From NCBI GenBank assembly GCA_013360465.1, contig JABWBO010000041.1:1-32826 (forward strand): 32,826 nucleotides of DNA. Direction: 5' to 3'. The position numbers were made by a program, and so were the translations under genes. This document shows positions 1 through 7,251 of the stretch, one piece after another (position 1 is the first letter of the stretch; each line of letters starts with the position of its first letter). The DNA is from Anaerolineae bacterium (GTDB lineage: Bacteria; Chloroflexota; Anaerolineae; Aggregatilineales; Phototrophicaceae). The notes beneath the pieces are model-generated. The model saw only the letters and a list, made by a program, of their open reading frames with translations. It made no database searches and was not told the origin of the DNA.

Positions 1-84
1 CACTTTGAGACGAAGTGAGCAGTCACTTTGAGATAACTCCATACGTCACGCGAGCGGCTTGAGCAGCCACTTTGAGACACTACA
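1..84 (-). mobile_element. End of an IS21-like insertion sequence (continues beyond the left edge)
   Basis: Read on the minus strand, an end beginning TGTAGTGTCTCAAAGTGG starts at position 84, directly after the last plausible native ThiF codon (Pro, 87-85). The block AGCAGNCACTTTGAGA occurs twice (plus-strand positions 18-33 and 62-77) and its CACTTTGAGA core a third time at 1-10. A TG-starting terminus with several repeated subterminal blocks is typical of IS21-family ends, where they are transposase binding sites. No transposase is visible because the element runs off the window, so the family assignment is inferred from end structure only. TGTA and TCAAAGT lie in the same register as in the 260-bp element at 10933-11192. 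Confidence 0.5.
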
Positions 85-642
85 GGGTGCTTCGGGTTCG
101 AGCAGTGATGGAAACAGCAGCCCTTCTTTCGGCAGATAAGCATATTTGCCTTCCTTGCCGTCAATATGTCGCCGCATCAGTTCCGCATCCGGCGTATTGC
201 CGATGACCACTTGCCCGCCGTCGCGGTAATTACCTGCACCGATCAGGATGCCGCGTGACTGGTGCAGTTCGCGCCGCGCAATGTGGTTATCGACGCAGCT
301 AATCACCACCTGTGAGCCGTACCGATCTCCATGTTTATCGTGCTGGAACGGCTCGACAATCCACGCGGTGTCCAGCCCAAGTGCCATGTTCAAACGCCTG
401 CCGACGACTTCGACTTTCGGCAATCGGAGAGCCGCATCTGCCGGCGTGAACAACTGTCGCCCGACGTTCTTTTCCTCCACAATGTCGGGGTCAATCAGGA
501 TGATTTTCGGCGTGTGCAGTCGGGCGCGCTGCATGTCGTAGACAATGCGTCCAACAATGCGGGCGACCTGAGCGCCTGTCCCACCGCACCCGACAATGAC
601 GATGGATTGAATGTGCGTGTTCGGATCGAAAAGATTCATCAT
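46..642 (-). pseudogene. PRTRC-system ThiF-family protein, C-terminus truncated by an IS end
   Basis: ThiF/E1-like adenylating proteins are a defining member of the PRTRC cassette carried by plasmids and integrative elements; the biochemical role of the cassette is not established. The Rossmann nucleotide-binding loop VGCGGTGAQVAR is near residues 17-28, and SCVDNHIARR, a typical E1-like segment, is near the middle. The ATG at 642 overlaps the PRTRC B stop (ATGA), so the two are translationally coupled; an adjacent ATG at 639 is an alternative. About 186 residues look native. The last 12 codons (starting CSVSKW) are read from the IS end at 1-84, and the protein is shorter than usual for the family (about 250 residues or more, from memory). 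It is probably non-functional or altered. Confidence 0.8.
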
Positions 643-1343
643 TCCGCGTCCCCCAAGACTTGCGCTAGCGTCTTCTTGACTGGGATGAGATCGCCTTTCG
701 GATATGCCCGCGCTTTCTTCGCTTCGAGATCGATGAGCAGTTTGCGAATATCACGCGGTTCGCGCTTGCTCTTGCTGCCGACGGCATGGTCGCCGAACGA
801 CGAGCCAAGGAGCATCGTCCAGTCGTCTGCCAGTGATCCGCTACGCAGTGCAGTATCGGTCACGCGCTGGACCGTTCCCCAGCAGACCGCACCGGAGCCG
901 AATACGTTGGGCAGCGGGGCATGAAACAGCGCGGTATCCAGCTTTTCCGGGCGGCGTTTCACGGCATACACGCCATAGACAGGTGCTTTCTCATCCGTCG
1001 TGACGCGGATCATGACCAGACCGGGCAGCGGCACGCGCAATGCTGTTTCTGAACCGTCGAGAAACACACCCGTCTTTTGCGGCGGACGGTATTCAACCAC
1101 TGTCCGCTTCACGCCGTCCTGCCGTACCAGCAAGGTATTTCCACCGAGCAGTCCGGTATCGAAGGTGACTTTCGCTGCCAGCGCCAGCGCGACTTGACCG
1201 GGGTCAACTGCAAATTCGGTGGTGACTTCACCGTCCGTCTTACGTAGCATCACGCCGAAGCTGTAAAACGCCAATGTCAACGATGGCTGTTCCGTCAGCG
1301 CGGCTGCCAGCGCCTTCCCATTCCAATCGGATGATCCGTTCAT
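639..1343 (-). CDS. PRTRC system protein B
   Basis: A 234-aa protein that I recognise as the PRTRC protein B family. It shows the succession of a VPLPGLVMIRV segment, then FHAPLPNVFGSGAVCWGT in the middle, then a C-terminal FGDHA segment, as in family members. The function is unknown; the family is known for its conserved neighbourhood with ThiF, C, E, F and a ParB-like gene on mobile elements. No signal peptide or membrane segment is seen, so it is cytoplasmic. The ATG at 1343 is preceded by AAAGGAAAGCTCG, a fair ribosome binding site. This start makes a 104-nt overlap with the upstream gene, which is unusually long, but the N-terminal strand segment (SLTLAFYSFGVMLRK) looks like part of the fold. 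The stop overlaps the ThiF start. Confidence 0.8.
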   Translation of the reverse strand: MNGSSDWNGKALAAALTEQPSLTLAFYSFGVMLRKTDGEVTTEFAVDPGQVALALAAKVTFDTGLLGGNTLLVRQDGVKRTVVEYRPPQKTGVFLDGSETALRVPLPGLVMIRVTTDEKAPVYGVYAVKRRPEKLDTALFHAPLPNVFGSGAVCWGTVQRVTDTALRSGSLADDWTMLLGSSFGDHAVGSKSKREPRDIRKLLIDLEAKKARAYPKGDLIPVKKTLAQVLGDAE

Positions 1344-2124
1344 CGAGCTTTCCTTTCTTCTTCAATTCACGGTACAGGGTTGCAATATTCCGTTCCAGCG
1401 CCGTCATCAGCTCAGGGGTTGTCTTGAGCAAATCGAGTCCCATCTGTACATCGCGCATGATGCCGTCCGCTTCTTCGATCAGTTCGACCGCGAACGCGAT
1501 GTCATCGGCTGACCACGAGAGCGGCGGAATCTCCGCGAGGGCTTCATCGTTGTAATCGACCAGCGAATTGCCCGTGCAGCTAAACAGCCAGCCGAACAAC
1601 CAACCAATCTGCCGCAGCGCCGGGTCGCTCTGCTCGTGCAAGCTAGTAGCGATGGCACAGCCGACTTTATGGACGCACTCCGGTAGGTCGACGCTGTAAG
1701 TCTCACCTTCGGGCATGTCGATACCGAACGGCGCAAGAACAGGTAGGAGATCGGTATGGACGGCGTAGAACTCTGGGTCTTCAAGATCAACGCCCACAGC
1801 AGTCATGGGCACACCCCACCCAATCGTGTCGAGGTCATCGAGTGGGATGCCTTTGGCTGAGATTGCCTTGCAGAGCAGTCGATCCATCTCTCCATAGGGT
1901 GCGCCCGCCCGCAGTCGCTCGACCGCTTCCGCATAGATATCGGGGAACGCGCCGCGTGTGACCTGCACAGCAATCGTGAGCGGGTCGGTGTCGTAGTCGA
2001 TGTCTGCCTCGTCGAAGTCTGCCCAGAACGGATCGAAGGCGGCGACCGCCGATGCCAGCAGAAGCAGCGGATCGGCGGTGAGCGATACGGCAAGTTGTTC
2101 ATACATCTCGGTCAATGGATTCAT
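1240..2124 (-). CDS. Hypothetical protein, probable PRTRC system protein F-like
   Basis: A 294-aa soluble acidic protein. The segment WLFGWLFSCTGNSLVDYNDE followed by a DDIAFAVELIEEADGIM helix resembles what I remember of PRTRC protein F, and the place between C and B fits, but I cannot confirm it without a profile search. The start is taken as the ATG at 2124 (MNPLTEMYEQL), which overlaps the preceding 86-aa gene by ATGA. The frame is open further upstream but that extension reads through the neighbour and is low-complexity Arg-rich shadow sequence. The 3' end overlaps protein B by 104 nt. Together with the 86-aa protein the length is about 380 residues, so the pair could be a split version of a longer ancestral protein; that is speculation. 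Confidence 0.6.
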   Translation of the reverse strand: MNPLTEMYEQLAVSLTADPLLLLASAVAAFDPFWADFDEADIDYDTDPLTIAVQVTRGAFPDIYAEAVERLRAGAPYGEMDRLLCKAISAKGIPLDDLDTIGWGVPMTAVGVDLEDPEFYAVHTDLLPVLAPFGIDMPEGETYSVDLPECVHKVGCAIATSLHEQSDPALRQIGWLFGWLFSCTGNSLVDYNDEALAEIPPLSWSADDIAFAVELIEEADGIMRDVQMGLDLLKTTPELMTALERNIATLYRELKKKGKLDERIIRLEWEGAGSRADGTAIVDIGVLQLRRDAT

Positions 2125-2381
2125 ATGCCAAACTCCAGAAGGGTCGCGGACAGCAGGGGAACAGGCGTGAGGTTCGCCAATTGACGTGCCGCCGCCGCGC
2201 AGCGCCCCGTGTAGGCGACGATTTCTGTCACCGCTTCGACCAACTGGGGGCGTGCGATGCGAGACGAACCAGCGATGAGATGAGGCTGCTCCCGCAGCAG
2301 CCCCATCCCCTTCAATTCGACCGGTGCGATGGATGCAAGACAGGCGCGCAGATCGTCTAATCCGAGTGTGACTTGAGTCAT
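2121..2381 (-). CDS. Small hypothetical protein whose start codon comes from an inserted element
   Basis: An 86-aa protein of unknown function (the LDDLRACLASIAPVELKGMG region, then a helical Ala/Leu-rich half). The annotated ATG (2381-2379), the next four codons (TQVT) and most of the sixth lie inside the terminal repeat and target duplication of the 304-bp element at 2367-2670. Removing the element and one CCGAG copy restores an ancestral in-frame start at 2690-2688, giving MFGSPLGLDD instead of MTQVTLGLDD, the same length, 5 nt after the protein C stop. The element also offers a Shine-Dalgarno-like GAGG seven nt before the new ATG. So the gene probably survived the insertion with only four changed residues after the Met. 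The stop overlaps the next gene's start (ATGA). Confidence 0.6.
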   Translation of the reverse strand: MTQVTLGLDDLRACLASIAPVELKGMGLLREQPHLIAGSSRIARPQLVEAVTEIVAYTGRCAAAARQLANLTPVPLLSATLLEFGI

Positions 2382-2670
2382 AAAATGTCCTCACTTTGAG
2401 GCATATCCTGTCCGAATTGGGCGATATTGGTGTGGTTTTGCGGAGTTTGCGTCATGGTCCTTGAAGCATATCCTGTCCAAAGTCGTGAATTTTGAAGCAT
2501 AAAGCGTCCCATCGTTAAGAGACGGCTTGGATATGCAACGGGAACAACAGCCGAGAAGAGGATGTTATTCTCCGCTCGGCAGCTATTAGAATGCGGGTGG
2601 AACCATAATGTGTCCGCTGCGATTTGGAAGCATAACGTGTCCAAACGGACATTTTATGCTTCAAGTCACA
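2367..2670. mobile_element. 304-bp non-autonomous (MITE-like) element with IS21-like ends
   Basis: The termini are 24-bp inverted repeats, TGTGACTTGA(GT or AG) followed by CATAAAATGTCC, matching 22 of 24 (2367-2390 and the complement of 2647-2670). They are flanked by the 5-bp target duplication CCGAG (2362-2366 and 2671-2675). Direct internal copies of the motif TTGAAGCATA..TGTCC lie at 2395-2413, 2461-2478, 2491-2509, 2603-2615 (partial) and 2624-2642. Multiple subterminal repeats with TG..CA ends and a 5-bp duplication fit the IS21 family. There is no credible coding region inside. It lies between PRTRC C and the 86-aa gene and supplies the latter's start codon. Confidence 0.88.
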
Positions 2671-2695
2671 CCGAGCGGAGAACCGAACATCGCCG

Positions 2696-2911
2696 CTAGC
2701 CTTTGCGACCAGGCTGAGGCAAGAATTCGACGACACGCATCCCGTTCTCGTCACGCTCACGGAGGGTCGCGTTGGCAATTTCCGGGTAGCTGGTTTTGAG
2801 CAGGTCACGTACCTGCTCGTTCGTCGCGCCGGACATGGAGGCATCCTCAGTGATGCGCGTCGCGCCGATCTTGAACACGCGGGTCGGTTGGGTCGGGTTT
2901 TGGTCGGTCAT
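2696..2911 (-). CDS. PRTRC system protein C
   Basis: A 71-aa protein matching the small PRTRC C family: an RVFKIGATRITEDASMSG segment, an EVxxxLxxxYPEIANA-like helix, then VVEFLPQPGRKG at the end. The length is normal for the family. Its role is unknown; the fold resembles small ThiS/ubiquitin-like proteins that partner with ThiF-type enzymes, which makes a modifier or adenylation partner attractive, but that is inference. The C-terminal residues are RKG rather than the GG of true ubiquitin-like donors. AAAGGAT lies upstream of the ATG at 2911. Originally its stop was followed 5 nt later by the next start; the 304-bp element now separates them. Confidence 0.82.
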   Translation of the reverse strand: MTDQNPTQPTRVFKIGATRITEDASMSGATNEQVRDLLKTSYPEIANATLRERDENGMRVVEFLPQPGRKG

Positions 2912-2943
2912 GATTCAAGTATCCTTTACTTGGAATAGGTGAA

Positions 2944-3642
2944 CTAGAGCAGCGCGGTTTGGTCGGAGGCACCGTTGTGGTGTCCGTTGGCGGAGATCGG
3001 GGTCTTGCGTGGCGGCGCGATGGTCAGCGCTGCGCTGTCTTCATCGACTTCATCAAACACATCCGGTTCGTCCGCCGTCTCTTCTGGCGCATCGTCCGGT
3101 TCGAGTGTGCCGACCTGCACGAAGTCTTGGAGCGTGAACAAGGACAGTTCCCGTTCGCTGAGATGCTTCATCTTCTTCGCCAGCATGTACACATCGTCGA
3201 TGCGAATCGGGCTTTCGCCGTCCCACAGTTTGCCGTCAATGAGCTTCCCAGCAAGCAGCACGGCTTGACGATAGGCGGCGGCATCCGTCTCCCCGCCGAC
3301 GATCTTGAGGTGACTAATCTTGACCGCCTTCGTCCCCTTCTTGAGCGGGACATCGACGGTGGGTTCGGCGGATGGCGTGGGTACTGCCACTTTCTTCGTT
3401 GGCTGCGGCTTGGGCGGTGGCGCTTCGGGGATGATCGGCGGGTCGGCTTCGACGGCGGCGAAGGCAATCAGCGCGTCGGCGATAATCTCGCTCAGATCAG
3501 CGATGCGGGTGTAGGTGAACTGATGCAGCCGGGCGAGATCACCGCGCTGGACGAGCAGCGTCCCGCCGAGCGTAGCATCCTCGTTTTCGGGCAGTGTGAG
3601 CGTGATGACCGTCGGTGGCTTTGGAGTGGATTTCTTGGACAT
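2944..3642 (-). CDS. Hypothetical protein at the PRTRC E position
   Basis: A 232-aa acidic protein. The first 65 residues (VITLTLPENEDATLGGTLLV, then a helical DLSEIIADALIAFAAVE) form a small alpha/beta module that resembles in layout the N-terminal part of PRTRC protein E. A Pro-rich linker (PEAPPPKPQPTKKVAVPTP) follows, then a second folded module (residues about 105-180) and a disordered acidic tail. The order E-C-F-B-ThiF in known PRTRC cassettes makes E the expected gene here, but the sequence similarity I can see is weak. The ATG at 3642 has AAAGGAA upstream. It lies 21 nt after the primase and 32 nt before protein C, consistent with one operon. Confidence 0.5.
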   Translation of the reverse strand: MSKKSTPKPPTVITLTLPENEDATLGGTLLVQRGDLARLHQFTYTRIADLSEIIADALIAFAAVEADPPIIPEAPPPKPQPTKKVAVPTPSAEPTVDVPLKKGTKAVKISHLKIVGGETDAAAYRQAVLLAGKLIDGKLWDGESPIRIDDVYMLAKKMKHLSERELSLFTLQDFVQVGTLEPDDAPEETADEPDVFDEVDEDSAALTIAPPRKTPISANGHHNGASDQTALL

Positions 3643-3662
3643 GACATATTCCTTTCATGGAA

Positions 3663-4625
3663 TCAACGGGTGAGTATTCGACTTGAAACACGAGTTGCGG
3701 AACCGGGCATCACCTCCTTTCGTGTCATACCGTTGTGATCGGACGGGCGAACATTCAACGCGGCGCACAAGTCTTTGAGCAGCAGCGTGCCGCACACATG
3801 GCAAAAGCCGTATGCACTGCGCATATTGAAGCCGAAGCTCGCGTGTTGGTCGGCGTTCCTGTGGTGTTGGGGAAAGGGACAGGCACCGTTCACCCAGTCG
3901 CCGCGCATTCTGCCGCCGCGCTGCATGAGCGCACTTACGACGAGAGTGAGCAGGTCGGCACTCGGAATGTAGGGTGTCGTTATCTGGCTGCGCTGCAATG
4001 TGGGACGTGGAGACGGCCGCGGAAGATAGGCAGCAAAGTCATCCAGAGCATAGCGCCGCTCGTGAAGTTCAAGCAGGCTGCACATGACATTTCCGCGCGA
4101 TGGTTTGGTGTTCACTGAACCGACCACCCGTAAGCTCTGAGCGACGCTGAGGCTGTCCCCACCCAATGCTTCTGCCAACCCGCGTAAGAGCAGTCGGGCT
4201 GTGTTCAGGTCGGTGGTCGGTTCATTCAGCCACCAATAGGCGTGATAGCCGCCGCCACTCGACACGATGCACGATGGCTTGAGTTGAGCGCATTGCAATC
4301 GCACCAGGGCTTCCGATGACGTATCATCGATATCAACGAACAATGCGGGCAGTGCGATAACGGCTGCTGCGCCGCCGCGTTTCCAGCGGGTCAAGCCGGG
4401 ACGACGCAGCCCGACCGCGAAGTACGCGCCCCAACCCAGCGTATTCGCCGCATTGAGTCGTTCAAGTGTGTCGTGCAGTGCAGCCGGGTCGTCTAGTCGG
4501 ACATGGCGCGAGGGTGTCGGGTGTTTCCCATCAGGATGGATGGCGGTGAGCGTGAGATCGGTGTGGGGAAATGCATTGCAGCGAGCGAGCAGTGCCGCAA
4601 AGAAGGCGTGGCGTTCGTCGCGCAT
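3663..4625 (-). CDS. Archaeo-eukaryotic primase (RepB-like) with C-terminal zinc finger
   Basis: A 320-aa replication primase. Residues 97-101 (VDIDD) carry the metal-binding acidic motif and residues 123-131 (SGGGYHAYW) the second catalytic motif of the primase-polymerase superfamily as seen in plasmid RepB-type primases. A third segment, RVVGSVNTK, follows near 166-174. The C-terminus has a CHC2-like zinc finger (CPFPQHH near 249, then CHVC at 275-278). The start is set at the ATG at 4625, which begins 4 nt after the helicase stop; an in-frame extension to 4778 would run inside the helicase gene. Coupled expression with the methyltransferase/helicase and the PRTRC genes suggests a replication or maintenance module of a plasmid-like element. 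Confidence 0.8.
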   Translation of the reverse strand: MRDERHAFFAALLARCNAFPHTDLTLTAIHPDGKHPTPSRHVRLDDPAALHDTLERLNAANTLGWGAYFAVGLRRPGLTRWKRGGAAAVIALPALFVDIDDTSSEALVRLQCAQLKPSCIVSSGGGYHAYWWLNEPTTDLNTARLLLRGLAEALGGDSLSVAQSLRVVGSVNTKPSRGNVMCSLLELHERRYALDDFAAYLPRPSPRPTLQRSQITTPYIPSADLLTLVVSALMQRGGRMRGDWVNGACPFPQHHRNADQHASFGFNMRSAYGFCHVCGTLLLKDLCAALNVRPSDHNGMTRKEVMPGSATRVSSRILTR

Positions 4626-4629
4626 GACA

Positions 4630-7149
4630 TCAGAACAACGCCAACTGTTGGGTGAGCGCTTCTTCGTAGATCGGTTCCTGACGGGGAAATGAGTGTGGCT
4701 GGCGCTCCGGTTCGCGTTTACGCTTTGGCGCTGTGACTGAATGCGGCGGTTCTCGCCTTGGCGGCTCAGTATCCGCATTGTTTCCAGCCAGCGCGATGAT
4801 TTGTGCTGCGACTTCCGCTTCGCACCCCGGAAAGACGATGCGGTGTTCCGTCAACCATGTGCTGATCTCCGCCTGAGTGCCACCGTCGAGCATGGTCAGG
4901 AGTTCAACCTTCAACCGCTGCCACGCCGCGTCATCTGCAATCAGGTGAACGGTTTCGAGGTAAGTCATGACCGCATTGACTGGGCGATCTGTCATCTTCT
5001 GCACGACGGGGGCATCCGCTTTCGTCGATTGGTTGATCGGTGTGACTGTGCCGCCCAGTTCGAGTGCCAGCGCAATCAGTGGGTCGCCTTCGTCAATAAC
5101 CGGTTCATCGACCGTCGTTTCCGCTCCTTCGACGTTCCAGTAGCCCGCATCTTCCGCGTCGATTTCGCTGACCGCGCCTGCTGCCTTGAACAACTGCGAC
5201 GGATCGAGCAGCGTCTCGTCGCGCCCGATGGCTTCGAGTAGTGCTTCCTCGAAACCACCTTCGGATTCCGTCAGCGCATCCAACCCGGTCAAACCAATAT
5301 CGCCCGTGAGTAGTTTCGCGGCACGCTGTTTGCGGCTCATCAACTGCACAGCGGTCTGCTCCATCGTCGCTTCTGCGAACAGGTAGAACACCTTGCAGTG
5401 TTCGTGCGTCTGATTCAGCCGATACGAACGTGCCGCCGCCTGCATGAGCGTGCTGAGATTGAACACGAGTTCATAGAAAATCAATGTCGGGAAGTAGATG
5501 AGGTCGAGCCCCGTTTTGACCAACTCGGGATTGCAGAGGACGACATTCGTGCCTTTGGCGATTTCGCGCTCTATAACGGCTTCGCGCCGCTCGGCATCGA
5601 CCGTGTTCTTGAGGATGAATGTCCGTGCCTCAGGTACATGCTGGCGCAGCAGTGTTTCCAAACGAGGCTGAATGTCGCGCGTCGCGGTCTGGCGAAAGTA
5701 GATGACGCAGGGACGATTTTCGGCAAGCTCCGCTTTCACGAGGTCAATGAGTGCCTGCTCTTTAGCGTAGATGCGCTCATCACCGTAGGATGGTATCGAG
5801 GCGACCGTATACGGTTCCTTTATGCCGGTGATCGGGTGCTTGAGATTGTGGATGACTTCGTAGGGACGAAACGATGCGTTCACCCACCCCATCGACCATT
5901 GGAGATAGGCTCCGCGAAACGTCGCATCCCCCTCCCAGCGGCGCTGGATGAGGTAGTCTTTCAAGCGGGCGCGGGTGCGGTCATATTCGGCATACACATC
6001 CGGGTCGAGTTCAACCGGCAGCGCGATTTCCTCGTACTGCGGGAGCGCCTTGCCCAGATCGCCAAGTGAGAAGAAAATCGCGTGATCGAGCACTTCCGCG
6101 ACCAGCAGCGGTGAAATACCGGGCGCTTCTTCATAAGGTCGCTCGTAGGTCGATGTTCCCGTGTACGCCCCTGTGTCCCGGTCGTAACTCGGTCGTTCTT
6201 CGACGACTTGCTCCCTTACTCCCATATCGGCGACCCAGCGCGACTCGGCGCGCCCGCGCTGGTTGGCGCTCTCGCTGACAACTTCCTGAAATCCGCGTGA
6301 ACCGCGCTCTTTGGGACTGAGGCGTTTTGCACCACCCCAGTTGTAGCGTTCGCGCACACGCGGGTTGAGCGCATATTCGAGATTGAAGATCGACGACGAC
6401 CGTCCGTTGAAGGGAGTACCGGTCATCGCCAGCACCTTTTTCGCTATCCCTGCCATGCGGCTGAATGCTTCGCCGTTGCCGGTATCCGAATGTTGCGCCT
6501 CATGCACCTCATCCCAGATGAGCAAAAAGACGCGATCCGGGTACATGCGCTTGAGGTACTCATCGAGACGATAACGCGGATTCTTCGGCGGGTATTTCTC
6601 GCCCGGTTTTGGCTGTGCGCCGCGGTCGCGGCTCTCACGCCAGAGCGGTGACTGACAGATAGCACACGTCCGCTTGCCACCTTCCAACCACGCTTGCGAG
6701 GCGGACGCACTCACGCCTTTCTTTTCCTGCATGATGACCGAACCGCAGTGGGGACACTTTGGCACACGTTCCCGCCGAATGCGCTGCTGTGGCAAATAGC
6801 CATCGGGGACGGGCGCACCGAACCGCCACAAGGCGACGGCTTCATTCCGCCAGACGACCGACGGTTCCCACGGGCAACTGAGCTTGGTCAGGTCACGCTT
6901 GATCAAGCCAATTTTGGGGACGGTCGCGTCGAGGGTTTCGACTTTGGACATGAATTGGCGAACATCTTCATGGCGGTCAAGGCGTTCGATAAACGCTTTT
7001 GGCGCGATGCTGACCAGTTCGCGTTTCCATTTGTCAATCAAGTGGGGGGGAGCAACGATGAGAGTGACTTGATCGGAATGCATTTCTCCCTGAAAGGCAG
7101 TGGCGATATGTGACGCAATAGCGATAGAAGCAGCGCCTCCGAGCGCCGT
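4630..7149 (-). CDS. Methyltransferase/helicase fusion, exon 2 (helicase part)
   Basis: This is the downstream exon of a 1269-aa protein interrupted by a group II intron. It begins with the ACG codon for the Thr of Walker A (GQMGVGK|T). In spliced numbering it has a zinc ribbon (CPHC at 562-565, CAIC at 592-595), motif II DEVHE (643-647), motif III-like TGTPFNG (673-679) and a QAAARSYRLNQ motif VI, so it is a complete superfamily 2 (SNF2-like) ATPase. The C-terminal 200 residues are acidic linker then a small helical domain ending ALTQQLALF. The frame is open upstream to 7233 but those 28 codons are intron sequence. Translation of this half as part of the protein needs splicing. The stop is 4 nt before the primase start. 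Confidence 0.85.
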   Translation of the reverse strand, partial: TALGGAASIAIASHIATAFQGEMHSDQVTLIVAPPHLIDKWKRELVSIAPKAFIERLDRHEDVRQFMSKVETLDATVPKIGLIKRDLTKLSCPWEPSVVWRNEAVALWRFGAPVPDGYLPQQRIRRERVPKCPHCGSVIMQEKKGVSASASQAWLEGGKRTCAICQSPLWRESRDRGAQPKPGEKYPPKNPRYRLDEYLKRMYPDRVFLLIWDEVHEAQHSDTGNGEAFSRMAGIAKKVLAMTGTPFNGRSSSIFNLEYALNPRVRERYNWGGAKRLSPKERGSRGFQEVVSESANQRGRAESRWVADMGVREQVVEERPSYDRDTGAYTGTSTYERPYEEAPGISPLLVAEVLDHAIFFSLGDLGKALPQYEEIALPVELDPDVYAEYDRTRARLKDYLIQRRWEGDATFRGAYLQWSMGWVNASFRPYEVIHNLKHPITGIKEPYTVASIPSYGDERIYAKEQALIDLVKAELAENRPCVIYFRQTATRDIQPRLETLLRQHVPEARTFILKNTVDAERREAVIEREIAKGTNVVLCNPELVKTGLDLIYFPTLIFYELVFNLSTLMQAAARSYRLNQTHEHCKVFYLFAEATMEQTAVQLMSRKQRAAKLLTGDIGLTGLDALTESEGGFEEALLEAIGRDETLLDPSQLFKAAGAVSEIDAEDAGYWNVEGAETTVDEPVIDEGDPLIALALELGGTVTPINQSTKADAPVVQKMTDRPVNAVMTYLETVHLIADDAAWQRLKVELLTMLDGGTQAEISTWLTEHRIVFPGCEAEVAAQIIALAGNNADTEPPRREPPHSVTAPKRKREPERQPHSFPRQEPIYEEALTQQLALF

Positions 7150-7206
7150 ATTGGGTAGGCACCCGGCGAGCCACCTTAATAGGCGCTTTTCCGTGTGCCC
7201 CCCACC

Positions 7207-7240
7207 GAACCGGACGTGACACTTTCGCGTCATCCGGCTC
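7207..7240 (-). ncRNA. Group II intron domain V
   Basis: On the minus strand a 34-nt hairpin starts GAGCCGGAUGACGC, has a GAAA tetraloop, and ends GUGUCACGUCCGGUUC. Length, two-base bulge position and tetraloop match bacterial domain V, the catalytic core of the ribozyme. It lies 11 nt after the intron-encoded protein's stop, as usual. Confidence 0.92.
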
Positions 7241-7251
7241 TCCAGATTTCT

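Noticed and set aside
2395-2642. Direct repeats as a possible CRISPR array
   Set aside because: Repeats are about 19 bp, degenerate, irregularly spaced (13 to 94 bp) and enclosed by terminal inverted repeats and a target duplication; they are transposon subterminal sites.
4626-4778. Upstream extension of the primase frame to 4778
   Set aside because: It lies within the helicase coding region, and the ATG at 4625 fits the gene spacing and the start of the folded domain.
7150-7233. Helicase start at 7233
   Set aside because: These codons belong to the group II intron (domains V and VI); the true coding continuity is by splicing to 9606.
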